Shown here one piece after another: positions 7,079-15,746 of a stretch of DNA of 64,000 nt. The translations under genes were made by a program, and so were the position numbers. This DNA is from Tepidiformaceae bacterium. Its GTDB lineage: Bacteria > Chloroflexota > Dehalococcoidia > Tepidiformales > Tepidiformaceae. The notes under the pieces were generated by a model. It was not told the origin of the DNA and made no database searches. It worked only from the letters and a program-made list of their open reading frames with translations. The stretch lies in assembly GCA_958295975.1 (NCBI GenBank), contig OY282446.1:1527289-1591288 (forward strand). Reading direction: 5' to 3'. Positions within the stretch are counted from its first letter, which is position 1, and every line of letters starts with the position of its first letter.

Positions 7079-8634
7079 AGACGTTTCTTTCGATTTCGTT
7101 CGTGATTATCAATGTCCTGATTTGGAGCATTATGATCGTGAGTGCCGAGCACGATGACGATACGAAAATCCTCTGCTACCTCGAGCCTGTTGAGGGAGTT
7201 CCTTTCGGTAGGCTTGCTCCGCTTGATGACTGTATCCCTGCCATTGCCCGAAACCTTGTTGGTGGCGAGAAGATCGGTGTATGTATCGATGACTTCAACA
7301 ATATGGATTACGAAACAGAATCTTCGTTAGTCGAAGACGCCATCTCCCTCTGGGAGAGTGCACTAGGTGTCGATATATTTGATTTTCTTGGCACCCCTCA
7401 AAATTGTAATGCTGATTCTGCGAACAAAATATCGAGCGTCATAATCTCCGAAACAAAGAATCGGGATGGAATTTTGGGAAATACTGCTGTGAAGTGTACG
7501 TCATCGGAAGGACTTGCCTGTGCTGTACACGCTAACGTCAAAGGCGATCCAGCCTATACATATACCGGGCAAGCCGAAATTCGATTCCGGGAAGGCAATG
7601 AGTATTATGAAAATGGCGAACTTAAATTTCGTGATGGGACACTAATTCGTCACCACACGACTAATGTGATTTGGCCCAAATCGACACAGAAATACCTCAT
7701 TGCTCATGAACTTGGTCATATTTTTGGACTGAAGGATCTGAAAATTTGGTTGACGAAGGAATGGGTGTGTCAAAATGATAGCGGACTCTCCTCTCCAAGT
7801 GATCCAAGCATCATGAACGGTTGGGGTTGTGATGAGCGAACGCCAACGGCTGCAGATAAGGAGTACTACGAGGCCATCTACAGTCCTGCGGTAGTCACGG
7901 GCTTGACAGCCAGCTCGCCGCGCGCTGGGCGAGTCGACCTGACGTGGACCGCGACGCACGTTCATGTCGAGAAGGACTTCGAGATACGGCGGTGCACGGG
8001 CAGGAAGACCGCCTGCGACGCCACGAGCGCCAGCTGGACGAGCGCGAGAACAGTCGCCGCGAACACCCGGTCGGTCACACTGACCGGCCAGGGTTCCGGC
8101 TGGAAGAGTTATCGGGTGGTTTCGCGGACCAGCGCGCTCACGGGCGATCTGGCCGAGGCCGCATCCACGATCGTGGAAGTTAATGTCGCGACGGTGGTGC
8201 CACCTCCAGTGATCCCGACCCCGGTCTATTGCACGGTAACGGTGGTGGCTGCCGAGGGCGGAACCGCCAGCGGCGGAGGCACCGTGCAGTGTGGCGTGGG
8301 GCGCGCCTCTTACACATCGCAGGCTGACCCGGGCTGGTGTGTCAACGGTTTCATACCGCCGCCAGGCGCGACGGGCCAGTCGATCTACTTCACCATCTGC
8401 CCGCAGACGGGCGCGGGATACATCGTGCCAACGAAGAATGTGACCGTCACGGCTACCTTCATCCGGCGCTCGTCGCTCCCCCGGGGGCTGGACGAGACAG
8501 ACGGGAGCACGCCCACGCCCACTGCGACTCCCACGCCAACCGCGACCCCCACGCCCACTGCGACCCCCACGCCCGCCACCGCAACGCCCACGCCGTCCGC
8601 GACCCCCACACCGACCGGCCCCTCGGGGCAGTAG
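7075..8634 (+). CDS. Exported metzincin-like zinc protease with FN3 and repeat domains
   Basis: A 519-residue exported protein. Residues 1-24 are a signal peptide ending near VSA. The catalytic domain has HELGHIFGLKD at 211-221, which fits the metzincin pattern HExxHxxGxxH/D with Asp221 as a possible third ligand, and a Met-turn-like SIMNG with Met247. An FN3-like domain (about 275-375), a Cys-containing InlB-B-like repeat (YCTVTVVAAEGGTASGGG...) and a C-terminal TPTPTA linker follow. No sorting motif or membrane anchor is seen at the end. The first 270 codons are strikingly AT-rich compared with the surroundings, while the later domains return to high GC. ATG overlaps the LRR gene stop, suggesting joint production. 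Confidence 0.75.
   Translation: MKTFLSISFVIINVLIWSIMIVSAEHDDDTKILCYLEPVEGVPFGRLAPLDDCIPAIARNLVGGEKIGVCIDDFNNMDYETESSLVEDAISLWESALGVDIFDFLGTPQNCNADSANKISSVIISETKNRDGILGNTAVKCTSSEGLACAVHANVKGDPAYTYTGQAEIRFREGNEYYENGELKFRDGTLIRHHTTNVIWPKSTQKYLIAHELGHIFGLKDLKIWLTKEWVCQNDSGLSSPSDPSIMNGWGCDERTPTAADKEYYEAIYSPAVVTGLTASSPRAGRVDLTWTATHVHVEKDFEIRRCTGRKTACDATSASWTSARTVAANTRSVTLTGQGSGWKSYRVVSRTSALTGDLAEAASTIVEVNVATVVPPPVIPTPVYCTVTVVAAEGGTASGGGTVQCGVGRASYTSQADPGWCVNGFIPPPGATGQSIYFTICPQTGAGYIVPTKNVTVTATFIRRSSLPRGLDETDGSTPTPTATPTPTATPTPTATPTPATATPTPSATPTPTGPSGQ
8509..8620 (+). repeat. Short tandem repeats encoding a TPTPTA linker
   Basis: Imperfect units of about 18 bases (CCCACGCCCACTGCGAC variants) encode Thr-Pro-Thr-Pro-Thr-Ala at the C-terminus of the protease. 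Similar low-complexity linkers are frequent in Chloroflexota exported proteins. Confidence 0.85.
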
Positions 8635-8639
8635 CGGAA

Positions 8640-8656
8640 GGCCCCGCGCGGGGGCC
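8640..8656 (+). terminator. Hairpin after the protease gene
   Basis: GGCCCC (8640-8645), loop GCGCG, GGGGCC (8651-8656), six bases after the protease stop codon. It lacks a long U-run but is well placed to end the LRR-protease transcript before topA. Confidence 0.45.
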
Positions 8657-8738
8657 GCCTTGACACTACCGCCGTTCGCCTTTCACGCTCACCGGTGGAG
8701 CGGCGTCCCCGCGATGGGCCGCCGGAGGGAGCGCGTCA

Positions 8739-11078
8739 ATGGCGAAACGGGCGGCCACGGCCTCGTCCGCGAACGGCGGCGCCCCCAACCTCGTGATCGT
8801 GGAGTCGCCCGCCAAGGCGCGCACCATCGAGGGCATCCTCGGCGCGGGCTACCGCGTCATCGCCTCCGTGGGCCACGTGCGCGACCTGCCCCAGCGCGGC
8901 TACGGCGTGGACGTGAAGGGCGGCTCCTTCGCGCCCACCTACGTGGTGCTTGACGACAAGAAGGACGTGGTGCGCCAGATCAGGTCCGCCGCCGAAGCCG
9001 CCGAGCGCGTCTACCTTTCGACGGACGCGGACCGTGAGGGCGAGGCCATCGCCTGGCACATCGTGGAGGCGGCGGACATCCCCGAGGCGAAGACGCACCG
9101 CGTCGTGTTCCACGAGATCACGAAGCCCGCCATCGAGGCCGCCTTCCGCAAGCCGGGCGAGCTCAACCGCGGCCTGATCGAGGCGCAGGAGACGCGCCGC
9201 GTGCTCGACCGCCTGATCGGCTACCCGCTCACCTGGTTCGTGGGCGGCAAGGTGGCGCGCCACGCCAGCGCGGGCCGCGTGCAGAGCGTGGCCCTGCGCC
9301 TCATCGTCGAGCGCGAGCGCGAGATCCAGGCGTTCGAGCCGCGCGAGTACTGGACCATCGCCGCGCGCGTGGCGAAAGACGGCGACGAGTTCGAGGCGCG
9401 GCTCGTCTCCCTGCCCGGCGTGAAGAAGCTGGACGAGAAGCGCGACATCCCCGACGAGGCCGCGGCCAATGCCCTGCTCGCCGCGCTGCGCCGCTCCGCC
9501 TTCGCCGTGGAGTCGGTGAAGACGGGCGAGCGCAAACGCCGTCCCGCGCCGCCCTTCACCACCAGCAGCTACCAGCAGGCGGCCAACAACCGGCTGGGCA
9601 TGGGCGCGCAGCGGGCGATGGCGCTCGCGCAGCAGCTCTACGAGGGCGTGACCCTCCCGGGCGAGGGTCCGACCGGCCTCATCACCTACATGCGCACGGA
9701 CTCGCTTAGCGTCTCCCCCGTGGCCCGTCGCGAGGCGCGCGCCTGGGCGGCCCAACGCTGGGGCGCGGAGTTCGTGCCCGGGAAGGAGCGCCTCTACCGC
9801 TCGCGGGCGCGCGGCGCGCAGGAGGCGCACGAGGCCATCCGCCCCACCTCCCCCGCGCGCGCGCCGGAGACGCTGCGGAACGCGCTCAACCGCGACCAGC
9901 TGCGCGCTTACGCGCTCATCTGGGAGCGCTTCATGGCCAGCCAGATGGCCGACGCCCGCTACGCCACCACCGCCGTCGAGATCGAGGCGCGCGAGGACGG
10001 CCAGCCGCGCGGCGGCTTCCGCGCCAGCGCCCGGCGGCTCGTCTTCGCGGGCCACCTCGCCGCCCACGGCATCCACCCCGGCGAGGAGGGCGCCGCGGAC
10101 GGTGACGGCGAGACCGCCGGGACCATCCCGAACGTGGCCGCGGGCGACGCCCTCGAGCGCCGCGCCGTCGATGGCGCGCAGCACTTCACGGAGCCGCCCC
10201 CGCGCTTCACCGAGGCCACGCTCGTGAAGGCGCTGGAGGAAGAGGGCATCGGGCGGCCCAGCACCTACGCCTCGATCGTGCAGAAGGTGCTCAACCGCGC
10301 CTACGTGGAGCGCGAGGGACGCCAGCTCGTGCCCCGCGAGCTCGGCTTCATCGTCAACGACCTCCTCGTCGAGCACATGGACCGCTACGTGGCCGTGCCC
10401 TTCACGAGCGAGATCGAGGGGGAGCTGGACGCCATCGCGGGCGGCGGGCAGCGCTACGACGCCGTCGTGCGCGGCTTCTGGGGACCGTTCGACGAGGCCC
10501 TGTCCACGGCCCGGGAACGGGCCGGCAAGCAGGTCGAGGAGACCGACATCGTCTGCCCCAAGTGCGAGGAGGGGAAGATGCTCGTGCGCTGGAGCCGCAC
10601 CGGCAAGTTCCTCGGCTGCTCGCGCTTCCCCGAGTGCCGCAACTCCATGCCCCTCACGGCGGAGGGCGAGCCGCAGCCGCTGCCCGCGCCGCGCCCCTCG
10701 GAGTGGCCCTGCCCCCGCTGCGGGGCCGCCACCGAGCTGAAGCACGGCCCCTACGGCGAGTACCTCGACTGCGTGAAGCGCGACGCGAAGGCGTGCGAAT
10801 TCCGCTCGAGCGCGCCCGTGGGCGTGGCCTGCCCGGAGGAGCCGAACGGCCAGCTGGTGGCCAAGCGCATGCGCGGACGCGGGCGCGGCGTCTTCTACGG
10901 CTGCTGGAACTACCCCGACTGCACCTACACCACGAACAGCATCGAGCCCGATGCGATGACGCCCGCGCGCAGCGACGAGGAGCGCGCCGAGGCCGCGGCG
11001 AAAGCGGCGGCGCGGCCCGTCCGCGGGCGTGGCGCGCGCCGGACCGGCGGGACGCGCCGGGGCCGCCGCGCCAGCTAG
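8739..11078 (+). CDS. topA: DNA topoisomerase I
   Basis: Type IA topoisomerase that relaxes negative supercoils through a 5'-phosphotyrosine intermediate. The 779-residue protein opens with the Toprim domain (IVESPAKA; STDADREGEAIAW with the acidic metal triad). The gate domain follows, with the active-site tyrosine Tyr317 in TGLITYMRTDS. The C-terminus has three zinc-ribbon modules: CPKCEEGK...CSRFPEC, CPRCGAA...C, and a degenerate one (CPEE...CWNYPDC) that has lost one cysteine. A basic, Arg/Gly-rich tail ends RGRRAS. A GGAGGGAG site precedes the ATG. It heads a long same-strand run with xerC and others, the typical context in this phylum. Confidence 0.97.
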   Translation: MAKRAATASSANGGAPNLVIVESPAKARTIEGILGAGYRVIASVGHVRDLPQRGYGVDVKGGSFAPTYVVLDDKKDVVRQIRSAAEAAERVYLSTDADREGEAIAWHIVEAADIPEAKTHRVVFHEITKPAIEAAFRKPGELNRGLIEAQETRRVLDRLIGYPLTWFVGGKVARHASAGRVQSVALRLIVEREREIQAFEPREYWTIAARVAKDGDEFEARLVSLPGVKKLDEKRDIPDEAAANALLAALRRSAFAVESVKTGERKRRPAPPFTTSSYQQAANNRLGMGAQRAMALAQQLYEGVTLPGEGPTGLITYMRTDSLSVSPVARREARAWAAQRWGAEFVPGKERLYRSRARGAQEAHEAIRPTSPARAPETLRNALNRDQLRAYALIWERFMASQMADARYATTAVEIEAREDGQPRGGFRASARRLVFAGHLAAHGIHPGEEGAADGDGETAGTIPNVAAGDALERRAVDGAQHFTEPPPRFTEATLVKALEEEGIGRPSTYASIVQKVLNRAYVEREGRQLVPRELGFIVNDLLVEHMDRYVAVPFTSEIEGELDAIAGGGQRYDAVVRGFWGPFDEALSTARERAGKQVEETDIVCPKCEEGKMLVRWSRTGKFLGCSRFPECRNSMPLTAEGEPQPLPAPRPSEWPCPRCGAATELKHGPYGEYLDCVKRDAKACEFRSSAPVGVACPEEPNGQLVAKRMRGRGRGVFYGCWNYPDCTYTTNSIEPDAMTPARSDEERAEAAAKAAARPVRGRGARRTGGTRRGRRAS

Positions 11079-11118
11079 CGCCGGACCGTCCGCAATCGCC
11101 CCTGACCCCGCGCGCTGC

Positions 11119-11124
11119 TATCCT
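11119..11124 (+). promoter_or_regulatory. Candidate -10 box TATCCT exactly 6 bases before ATG
   Basis: TATCCT, six bases, then ATG at 11131. Geometry predicts transcription starting on the A of the start codon (leaderless xerC message). Confidence 0.5.
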
Positions 11125-11130
11125 CGGCTC

Positions 11131-12093
11131 ATGGTCGCCGTCGCCGCTCCGCCCGCGCACAGGACCGCCGATGCCTTCCTCGACGCTTGGCTGCGCGAGC
11201 TGCGGGCGGGCGGGCGTTCGGCCTACACCATCCGCAACTACCGCACGGACGTGCGCCACTTCCTGCGCGCCTGCGCGGAGGACGGGACCGATCCGCTGGC
11301 CATCGACCGCGCGCGCTTCCGCGCCTATCTGGGCGAGCTGCGCGAGGCAGGCGCCGCCCCCGCCTCCGTCGCCCGCCGCACCACCACCATCCACGGCTTC
11401 TACCGCTTCCTGCGGCGCGAGGGCGCGACGGAGCGGGATCTGCTCTACGGCGTGGCCCTGCCGAAGAAGCCGAAGCGGCTGCCGAAGGTGGTCGAGCCGC
11501 CCCACCTGCGGGCGCTCATCGAGACGCCGGACGCATCCACGCCGCAGGGCGTGCGCGACCGCGCCATCCTCGAGCTGCTCTACGGCGCGGGCGTGCGCAT
11601 CTCCGAGCTCACCGGCCTCGACGTGGGCGACGTGGACCTGATCGAGGGGCAGGCCATCGTGCGCGGCAAGGGCGACAGGGAGCGCGCCGTCCTTTTCGGC
11701 GAGCCCGCCGTGCGCGCCCTCGAAGCCTGGCTGGAAACGGGGCGTCCGGCGATGACCAAACGCCCGGGGGCGGCCCTCTTCCTCAGCCGCAGCGGAGGCG
11801 TGCGCATGTCCGACCGCGCCGTGCAGATGCTGGTGCGCCGCCACGCCCTCGCGGCGGGCATCCCGCGGGAGGTGCACCCGCACCTGCTGCGCCACACCTT
11901 CGCCACCCACCTGCTGGACGGGGGGGCGGACATCCGCATCGTGCAGGACCTGCTCGGCCACTCCTCCGCCGCCACCACGCAGATTTACACGCACGTGAGC
12001 CGCGCGCGGCAGGCGGAGGCGTCGAAGGACGCCTGGGCCGGGCTGGGCGCGAAGGCGCTGAAGCGCGCCCGCGCGGGCCGTCGCGCCTCGTGA
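11131..12093 (+). CDS. xerC: Tyrosine recombinase XerC/XerD
   Basis: Site-specific recombinase that resolves chromosome dimers at dif. The 320-residue length is normal. An N-terminal SAM-like core-binding domain (YTIRNYRTDVRHFLRACAED) precedes the catalytic domain, in which all residues are visible: Arg156 (GVRISELTGL), Lys180 (VRGKGDRERAV), His251-Arg254 (HLLRH), His277 (LLGHSS) and nucleophile Tyr286 (QIYTHVS). The start is the ATG at 11131; the frame is open further upstream but overlaps topA without a ribosome site. It is not flanked by mobile-element features, so a housekeeping role is likely; the XerC versus XerD label is uncertain. Confidence 0.92.
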   Translation: MVAVAAPPAHRTADAFLDAWLRELRAGGRSAYTIRNYRTDVRHFLRACAEDGTDPLAIDRARFRAYLGELREAGAAPASVARRTTTIHGFYRFLRREGATERDLLYGVALPKKPKRLPKVVEPPHLRALIETPDASTPQGVRDRAILELLYGAGVRISELTGLDVGDVDLIEGQAIVRGKGDRERAVLFGEPAVRALEAWLETGRPAMTKRPGAALFLSRSGGVRMSDRAVQMLVRRHALAAGIPREVHPHLLRHTFATHLLDGGADIRIVQDLLGHSSAATTQIYTHVSRARQAEASKDAWAGLGAKALKRARAGRRAS

Positions 12094-12572
12094 GCGCCGC
12101 CCCCCTCGTGCTGCTCGTCCACGGCCCCAACCTGAACCTGCTCGGCGAGCGCCGCCCCGACGTCTACGGGCGCGATGGCCTGCCCGCCATCGAGGCGGAC
12201 GTGGCCGCCGCCGCCAACGCGCGCGGCGCGACCGTGCTCGGCTTCCAGAGCAACCACGAGGGCGCGCTCGTCGATTTCCTGCACGAGCACCGCCGCCGCG
12301 CCGCCGGCGTCCTCCTCAACGCGGGCGCGCTCACGCACACCTCCGTGGCCCTGCGCGACGCCATCGAGGCGATCGCCCCGCCCGTGGTCGAGGTGCACCT
12401 CTCCAACGTGCACGCGCGCGAATCCTTCCGCCGCCGCTCGCTCATCGCCGCCGTCTGCGCCGGGCAGGTGGCGGGGCTGGGGCGCGCGGGCTACGCCGTC
12501 GCCGCCAACCTGCTGCTGGACCGTCTGGGCGCGCCCCCCGCGCGCGCGTCGGGCGCTACACTGGCCCCGTGA
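12090..12572 (+). CDS. aroQ: 3-dehydroquinate dehydratase, type II
   Basis: Catalyses the third step of the shikimate pathway (EC 4.2.1.10). At 160 residues it is slightly longer than usual because of a short tail. Family motifs are HGPNLNLLGERRPDVYG (catalytic Arg and Tyr loop), FQSNHEGALVDFLHE, NAGALTHTSVALRDAI and the substrate-binding VEVHLSNVHARESFRRRS. The GTG start at 12090 overlaps the xerC stop (GTGA). No other aro genes are in the window; the association with efp and pepP is common in bacteria. Confidence 0.96.
   Translation: MSAAPLVLLVHGPNLNLLGERRPDVYGRDGLPAIEADVAAAANARGATVLGFQSNHEGALVDFLHEHRRRAAGVLLNAGALTHTSVALRDAIEAIAPPVVEVHLSNVHARESFRRRSLIAAVCAGQVAGLGRAGYAVAANLLLDRLGAPPARASGATLAP
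12557..12562 (+). promoter_or_regulatory. Candidate -10 box TACACT exactly 6 bases before GTG
   Basis: TACACT inside the aroQ 3' end, six bases before the GTG of the aminopeptidase gene at 12569. It would allow a leaderless internal transcript for pepP-efp. Confidence 0.45.
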
Positions 12573-13717
12573 ACGGCGCGGCGCACTCCGCGGAACGGCT
12601 CGCGCGCGTGCGCGAGGCCCTCGACGAGGCGGGACTGGACGGCCTCTGCGTCGCCAGCCCCGTGGACGACGTCAACCACCGCCACTCCGCCAACCGCCGC
12701 TACCTCACCGGCTTCACCGGATCCGCCGGCCACGCCGCCGTTTCCGCCACGGCCGCCGTGCTCGCCGTGGACGCGCGCTACGCCGCGCAGGCGCGCCGCG
12801 AGGCCGAACCGCGCGGCTTCACCGTGCTCGACGTGAAGGGGCCGCTGGCCGCCTGGTTCCCCGCGTTCGCGGCGGCGGCGGGGGTCGCGGGCAAGCGCCT
12901 GGGCCTGTCGCGGGCCGACTTCAGCTACGGCGATTTCCTCGCCCTGCGGGAGGCGGTGGAGGCCATGCCCGCCGCCGACCGCCCCGAGCTGGCGCCCGCG
13001 CCGCCGCTCGTCGAGCGCCTGCGTTCGCGCAAGGACGCGGCGGAACTCGCGCTCATCGAGGAGGCCGTGGCCATCGCCGAGCGGGCCTTCCGCGCCGTGC
13101 GCGCCGCCGCCGCGCCGGGCGTCACGGAGCGCGAATTCGCCGCCGCCCTCGACGCCGCCGTCAAACGCGGCGGCGCGCGCGGCCTCTCCTTCGAGCCCAT
13201 CGTGGCCGCGGGCGAGCGCGGGGCCATGCCCCACGCCGACCTCTCCGACCGCCCCTTCGCGCCCGGCGAACCCGTGGTCGTGGACTGGGGGGCCGAGCTG
13301 GACGGCTACTGCAGCGACCTCACGCGCACCTTCTGGCTGGAGCGGGAGCCGCCGCGCTTCCGCGAGGTCCACGAGGCCGTGCGCGAGGCCCAGCGCGCCG
13401 CCATCGAGCGCGTGGAGGCGGGCATGAGCGGCGCGGACGCCCACGCCCTCGCCGCCGACGCGCTCGAGGCGCGCGGCTTCGGCGACGCCTTCACCCACGG
13501 CCTCGGCCACGGCGTGGGCCTCGACGTGCACGACTACCCGCCCTACCTCGGCCCCTCCTCCACGGACGTGCTGGAGGACGGCATGGTCTTCACCATCGAG
13601 CCCGGCGTCTACCTGCCCGGCTGGGGCGGCGTGCGCATCGAGGACATCGTGACGCTGGAGGGCGGGCGCGCGCGCCAGCTCAGCCGCCTTGAATCCACCC
13701 TTCCCGAGGGAGCGTGA
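12569..13717 (+). CDS. pepP: Xaa-Pro aminopeptidase (M24 family)
   Basis: Metalloaminopeptidase cleaving N-terminal residues before proline; 382 residues. The N-terminal creatinase-like domain (YLTGFTGSAGHAAVSATAAV) is followed by the pita-bread catalytic domain with five metal ligands: Asp239 (VVDWGAE), Asp250 (CSDLTRTF), His314 (GLGHGVGLDVHD), Glu344 (FTIEPGVYLPG) and Glu358 (RIEDIVTL). GTG start overlaps the aroQ stop (GTGA). Adjacent efp is a classical neighbour; the two genes are separated by one base, so they are almost certainly co-transcribed. Confidence 0.95.
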   Translation: MNGAAHSAERLARVREALDEAGLDGLCVASPVDDVNHRHSANRRYLTGFTGSAGHAAVSATAAVLAVDARYAAQARREAEPRGFTVLDVKGPLAAWFPAFAAAAGVAGKRLGLSRADFSYGDFLALREAVEAMPAADRPELAPAPPLVERLRSRKDAAELALIEEAVAIAERAFRAVRAAAAPGVTEREFAAALDAAVKRGGARGLSFEPIVAAGERGAMPHADLSDRPFAPGEPVVVDWGAELDGYCSDLTRTFWLEREPPRFREVHEAVREAQRAAIERVEAGMSGADAHALAADALEARGFGDAFTHGLGHGVGLDVHDYPPYLGPSSTDVLEDGMVFTIEPGVYLPGWGGVRIEDIVTLEGGRARQLSRLESTLPEGA

Positions 13718-13718
13718 C

Positions 13719-14285
13719 GTGAGCCAGATTTCCACCGGCGAACTCCGCCGCGGCGCCACCATCGAGCTGCACGGCAAGCTCTACGCGGTGCTCAGCTACG
13801 AGCACGTGAAGATGGGCCGCGGCTCCGCCTTGGTGCGCCTCAAGCTGCGCGACGCGCGCAGCGGCGCCATCATCGAGCACACGGTGCAGGCGGGGACGCG
13901 CTTCGACCGCGCCCGCATCGAGCGCCGCGAGATGCAGTACCTCTACGCCGACGGCGACATCTACCACTTCATGAACACCGAGACCTACGACCAGATCCCG
14001 GTGGACGCCGCCAAAATGGGCGACGCCGTCCGCTACCTGAAGGAGAACGGCGTCTGCGAGCTGGCCCTCTACGGCGAGGAGGTGATCGCCGTGGAGATGC
14101 CCGGCTCCGTGGCCCTCGCCGTGACCGCCACCGACCCGGGGGTGAAGGGCGACACCGCGCAGGGCGGGGCCAAGCCCGCCACCCTCGAAACCGGCCTCGT
14201 CGTGAACGTGCCCCTCTTCATCGGCGAGGGCGAGATCATCCGCGTCAACACCGAGACCGGCGAGTACATCGAGCGGGCCGGCTAG
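13719..14285 (+). CDS. efp: Translation elongation factor P
   Basis: EF-P relieves ribosome stalling at polyproline runs. The 188-residue protein has the three beta-barrel domains; the N-terminal KOW-like domain carries the tip loop in VKMGRGSALVRLKLRD, the OB domain contains YLYADGDIYHFMNTETYDQI, and the C-terminus has TGLVVNVPLFIGEGEIIRVNT split over the usual signature. The tip residue is Arg34, not the lysine modified by EpmA, and Met32 replaces the usual proline. No earP or epmA is nearby. The start is GTG at 13719 with GAGGGA upstream; an upstream TTG at 13689 lies inside pepP and would add ten unconserved residues. Confidence 0.96.
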   Translation: MSQISTGELRRGATIELHGKLYAVLSYEHVKMGRGSALVRLKLRDARSGAIIEHTVQAGTRFDRARIERREMQYLYADGDIYHFMNTETYDQIPVDAAKMGDAVRYLKENGVCELALYGEEVIAVEMPGSVALAVTATDPGVKGDTAQGGAKPATLETGLVVNVPLFIGEGEIIRVNTETGEYIERAG

Positions 14286-15463
14286 TGGAGCCCATCCGCG
14301 TCTCCCAGCTCGTCTACCTGCTCCGCGACATGCTGGAGGGGAGCGAGCTGCTCTCCGACCTGTGGGTCTCGGGCGAGGCGGCGGACTCCGTGCGCTCGCG
14401 CCCCGGCCACCGCTACTTCTCGCTGCGCGACGGCGAGGGGATGCTGCGCGCCGTGCTCTTCCGCGACGACATGCCCGAGGCCGAGGTCCCCAACGGCGAG
14501 CGCGTCCTCGCGCACGGGCGCGTGAGCGTGTACCCGCGGCGCGGCGAGCTGCAGTTCGTCTGCGACTTCATCCGCCCCGAGGGCGTGGGCATCGAGGCCG
14601 CGCGCCTCGAGCAGCTGCGCGAGCGGCTCGAGCGCGAGGGGCTGTTCGAGCCCTCGCGCAAGCGCCCCCTGCCCGCCTACCCCCGCCGCATCGGCGTCGT
14701 CACCTCCACCAGCGGGGCCGCCATCCGCGATGTGCGCGATGTGCTCGCGCGCCGCTGGCCGCTGGCTGAGCTGGTGGTCGCGCCCGCCCTCGTGCAGGGC
14801 GAACAGGCCCCGGCCAGCATCGTCGCCGCCCTGCGCGCGCTGGCCGCCGACGAGACGCTCGATCTGGCGCTGGTGGTGCGCGGCGGGGGCGCCGCCGGCG
14901 ACCTCGCCGCCTTCAACGACGAGGGAGTGGTGCGCGCCGTCTTCGGCTTCCCCGCGCCGGTCGTCACCGGCATCGGGCACGAGACGGACACGACGCTCGC
15001 CGATTTCGCCGCCGACGTGCGCGCGCCCACGCCCAGCGCCGCCGCCGAGCGCGCCGCGCCCGATGCCGCCGAGGTGGCGGATCGCCTGGCGGCCATGCAG
15101 CGCACGATGGCGTTGCGCGCGCGCGGGCGCATCCGCGAGGGCGCGGCGCTGCTGCGGAACCTGTCGGCGGAGCTGCGCCACGCCGCCCCCAGCCCCGCCC
15201 GCGCCGCCGAACGGGCCGCCGCCGCGGGCGAGCGCGTGCGGAACGCCCTGGCCGCGCGCCTCGTGGCGGAGCGCGCCGCGCTCGACCATGTGGCCGTGCG
15301 CGTGGCCACGCTCGATCCGGCCACCACGCTGGCGCGCGGCTACGCCGTCGTGGAGCGCATCGACCGCGGACGCCGCGTCGTGCGCCGCGTGGGCGACGCC
15401 GGGAGCGGCGCGCGGCTCGCCGTCTCCGTCAGCGATGGCGCCTTCTGGGCGGAGGTGAGCTGA
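14285..15463 (+). CDS. xseA: Exodeoxyribonuclease VII large subunit
   Basis: Catalytic subunit of the ATP-independent single-strand exonuclease VII; 392 residues, at the short end for the family. The N-terminal OB-fold is visible in LWVSGEAADSVRSRPGHRYF and GRVSVYPRRGELQFV. The central nuclease region has PLPAYPRRIGVVTSTSGAAI, VVRGGGAAGDLAAFND and the conserved GIGHETDTTLADFAAD. A coiled-coil stretch and a C-terminal segment (TLARGYAVVER) follow. GTG at 14285 overlaps the efp TAG by one base. The stop overlaps the xseB ATG by one base, so both subunits are translated in tandem. Confidence 0.95.
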   Translation: MEPIRVSQLVYLLRDMLEGSELLSDLWVSGEAADSVRSRPGHRYFSLRDGEGMLRAVLFRDDMPEAEVPNGERVLAHGRVSVYPRRGELQFVCDFIRPEGVGIEAARLEQLRERLEREGLFEPSRKRPLPAYPRRIGVVTSTSGAAIRDVRDVLARRWPLAELVVAPALVQGEQAPASIVAALRALAADETLDLALVVRGGGAAGDLAAFNDEGVVRAVFGFPAPVVTGIGHETDTTLADFAADVRAPTPSAAAERAAPDAAEVADRLAAMQRTMALRARGRIREGAALLRNLSAELRHAAPSPARAAERAAAAGERVRNALAARLVAERAALDHVAVRVATLDPATTLARGYAVVERIDRGRRVVRRVGDAGSGARLAVSVSDGAFWAEVS

Positions 15464-15738
15464 TGGCGGAGCCCTCCTTCGAGGAGCTGGTCGAGCGGCT
15501 CGAGGAGCGCGCGCGCACGCTTGAGGCGGGCAACATCCCCCTCGACCGCGCCATCGCCGTCTACGAGGAGGGCGCCGCCCTCGTCGAGCAGCTGCGCGAG
15601 ATGCTGGACGCCGCCGAGCTGCGCGTGCAGCGCCTGCGGGGCGCGTTCGCCGAGGGCTCGTCCTTCCGCGAGGAGCCGGAGCCCTACGACGAGCTCGCCA
15701 TCCCCGCCGGGCCCGGCGACGACGGCGGCCCCGCCTGA
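15463..15738 (+). CDS. xseB: Exodeoxyribonuclease VII small subunit
   Basis: The 91-residue helical partner of XseA. The typical signature SFEELVERLEERARTLEAGN is followed by PLDRAIAVYEEGAALV and a second helix with LRGAFAEGS. The C-terminal 20 residues are acidic and Gly/Pro-rich, not conserved. TGATG overlap with xseA indicates translational coupling. Confidence 0.92.
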   Translation: MAEPSFEELVERLEERARTLEAGNIPLDRAIAVYEEGAALVEQLREMLDAAELRVQRLRGAFAEGSSFREEPEPYDELAIPAGPGDDGGPA

Positions 15739-15746
15739 GCGCCGCC

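Noticed and set aside
11131-12093. Integrase of a mobile element
   Set aside because: The recombinase is embedded in a core-gene run with no attachment repeats or cargo genes, so XerC/D is more likely.
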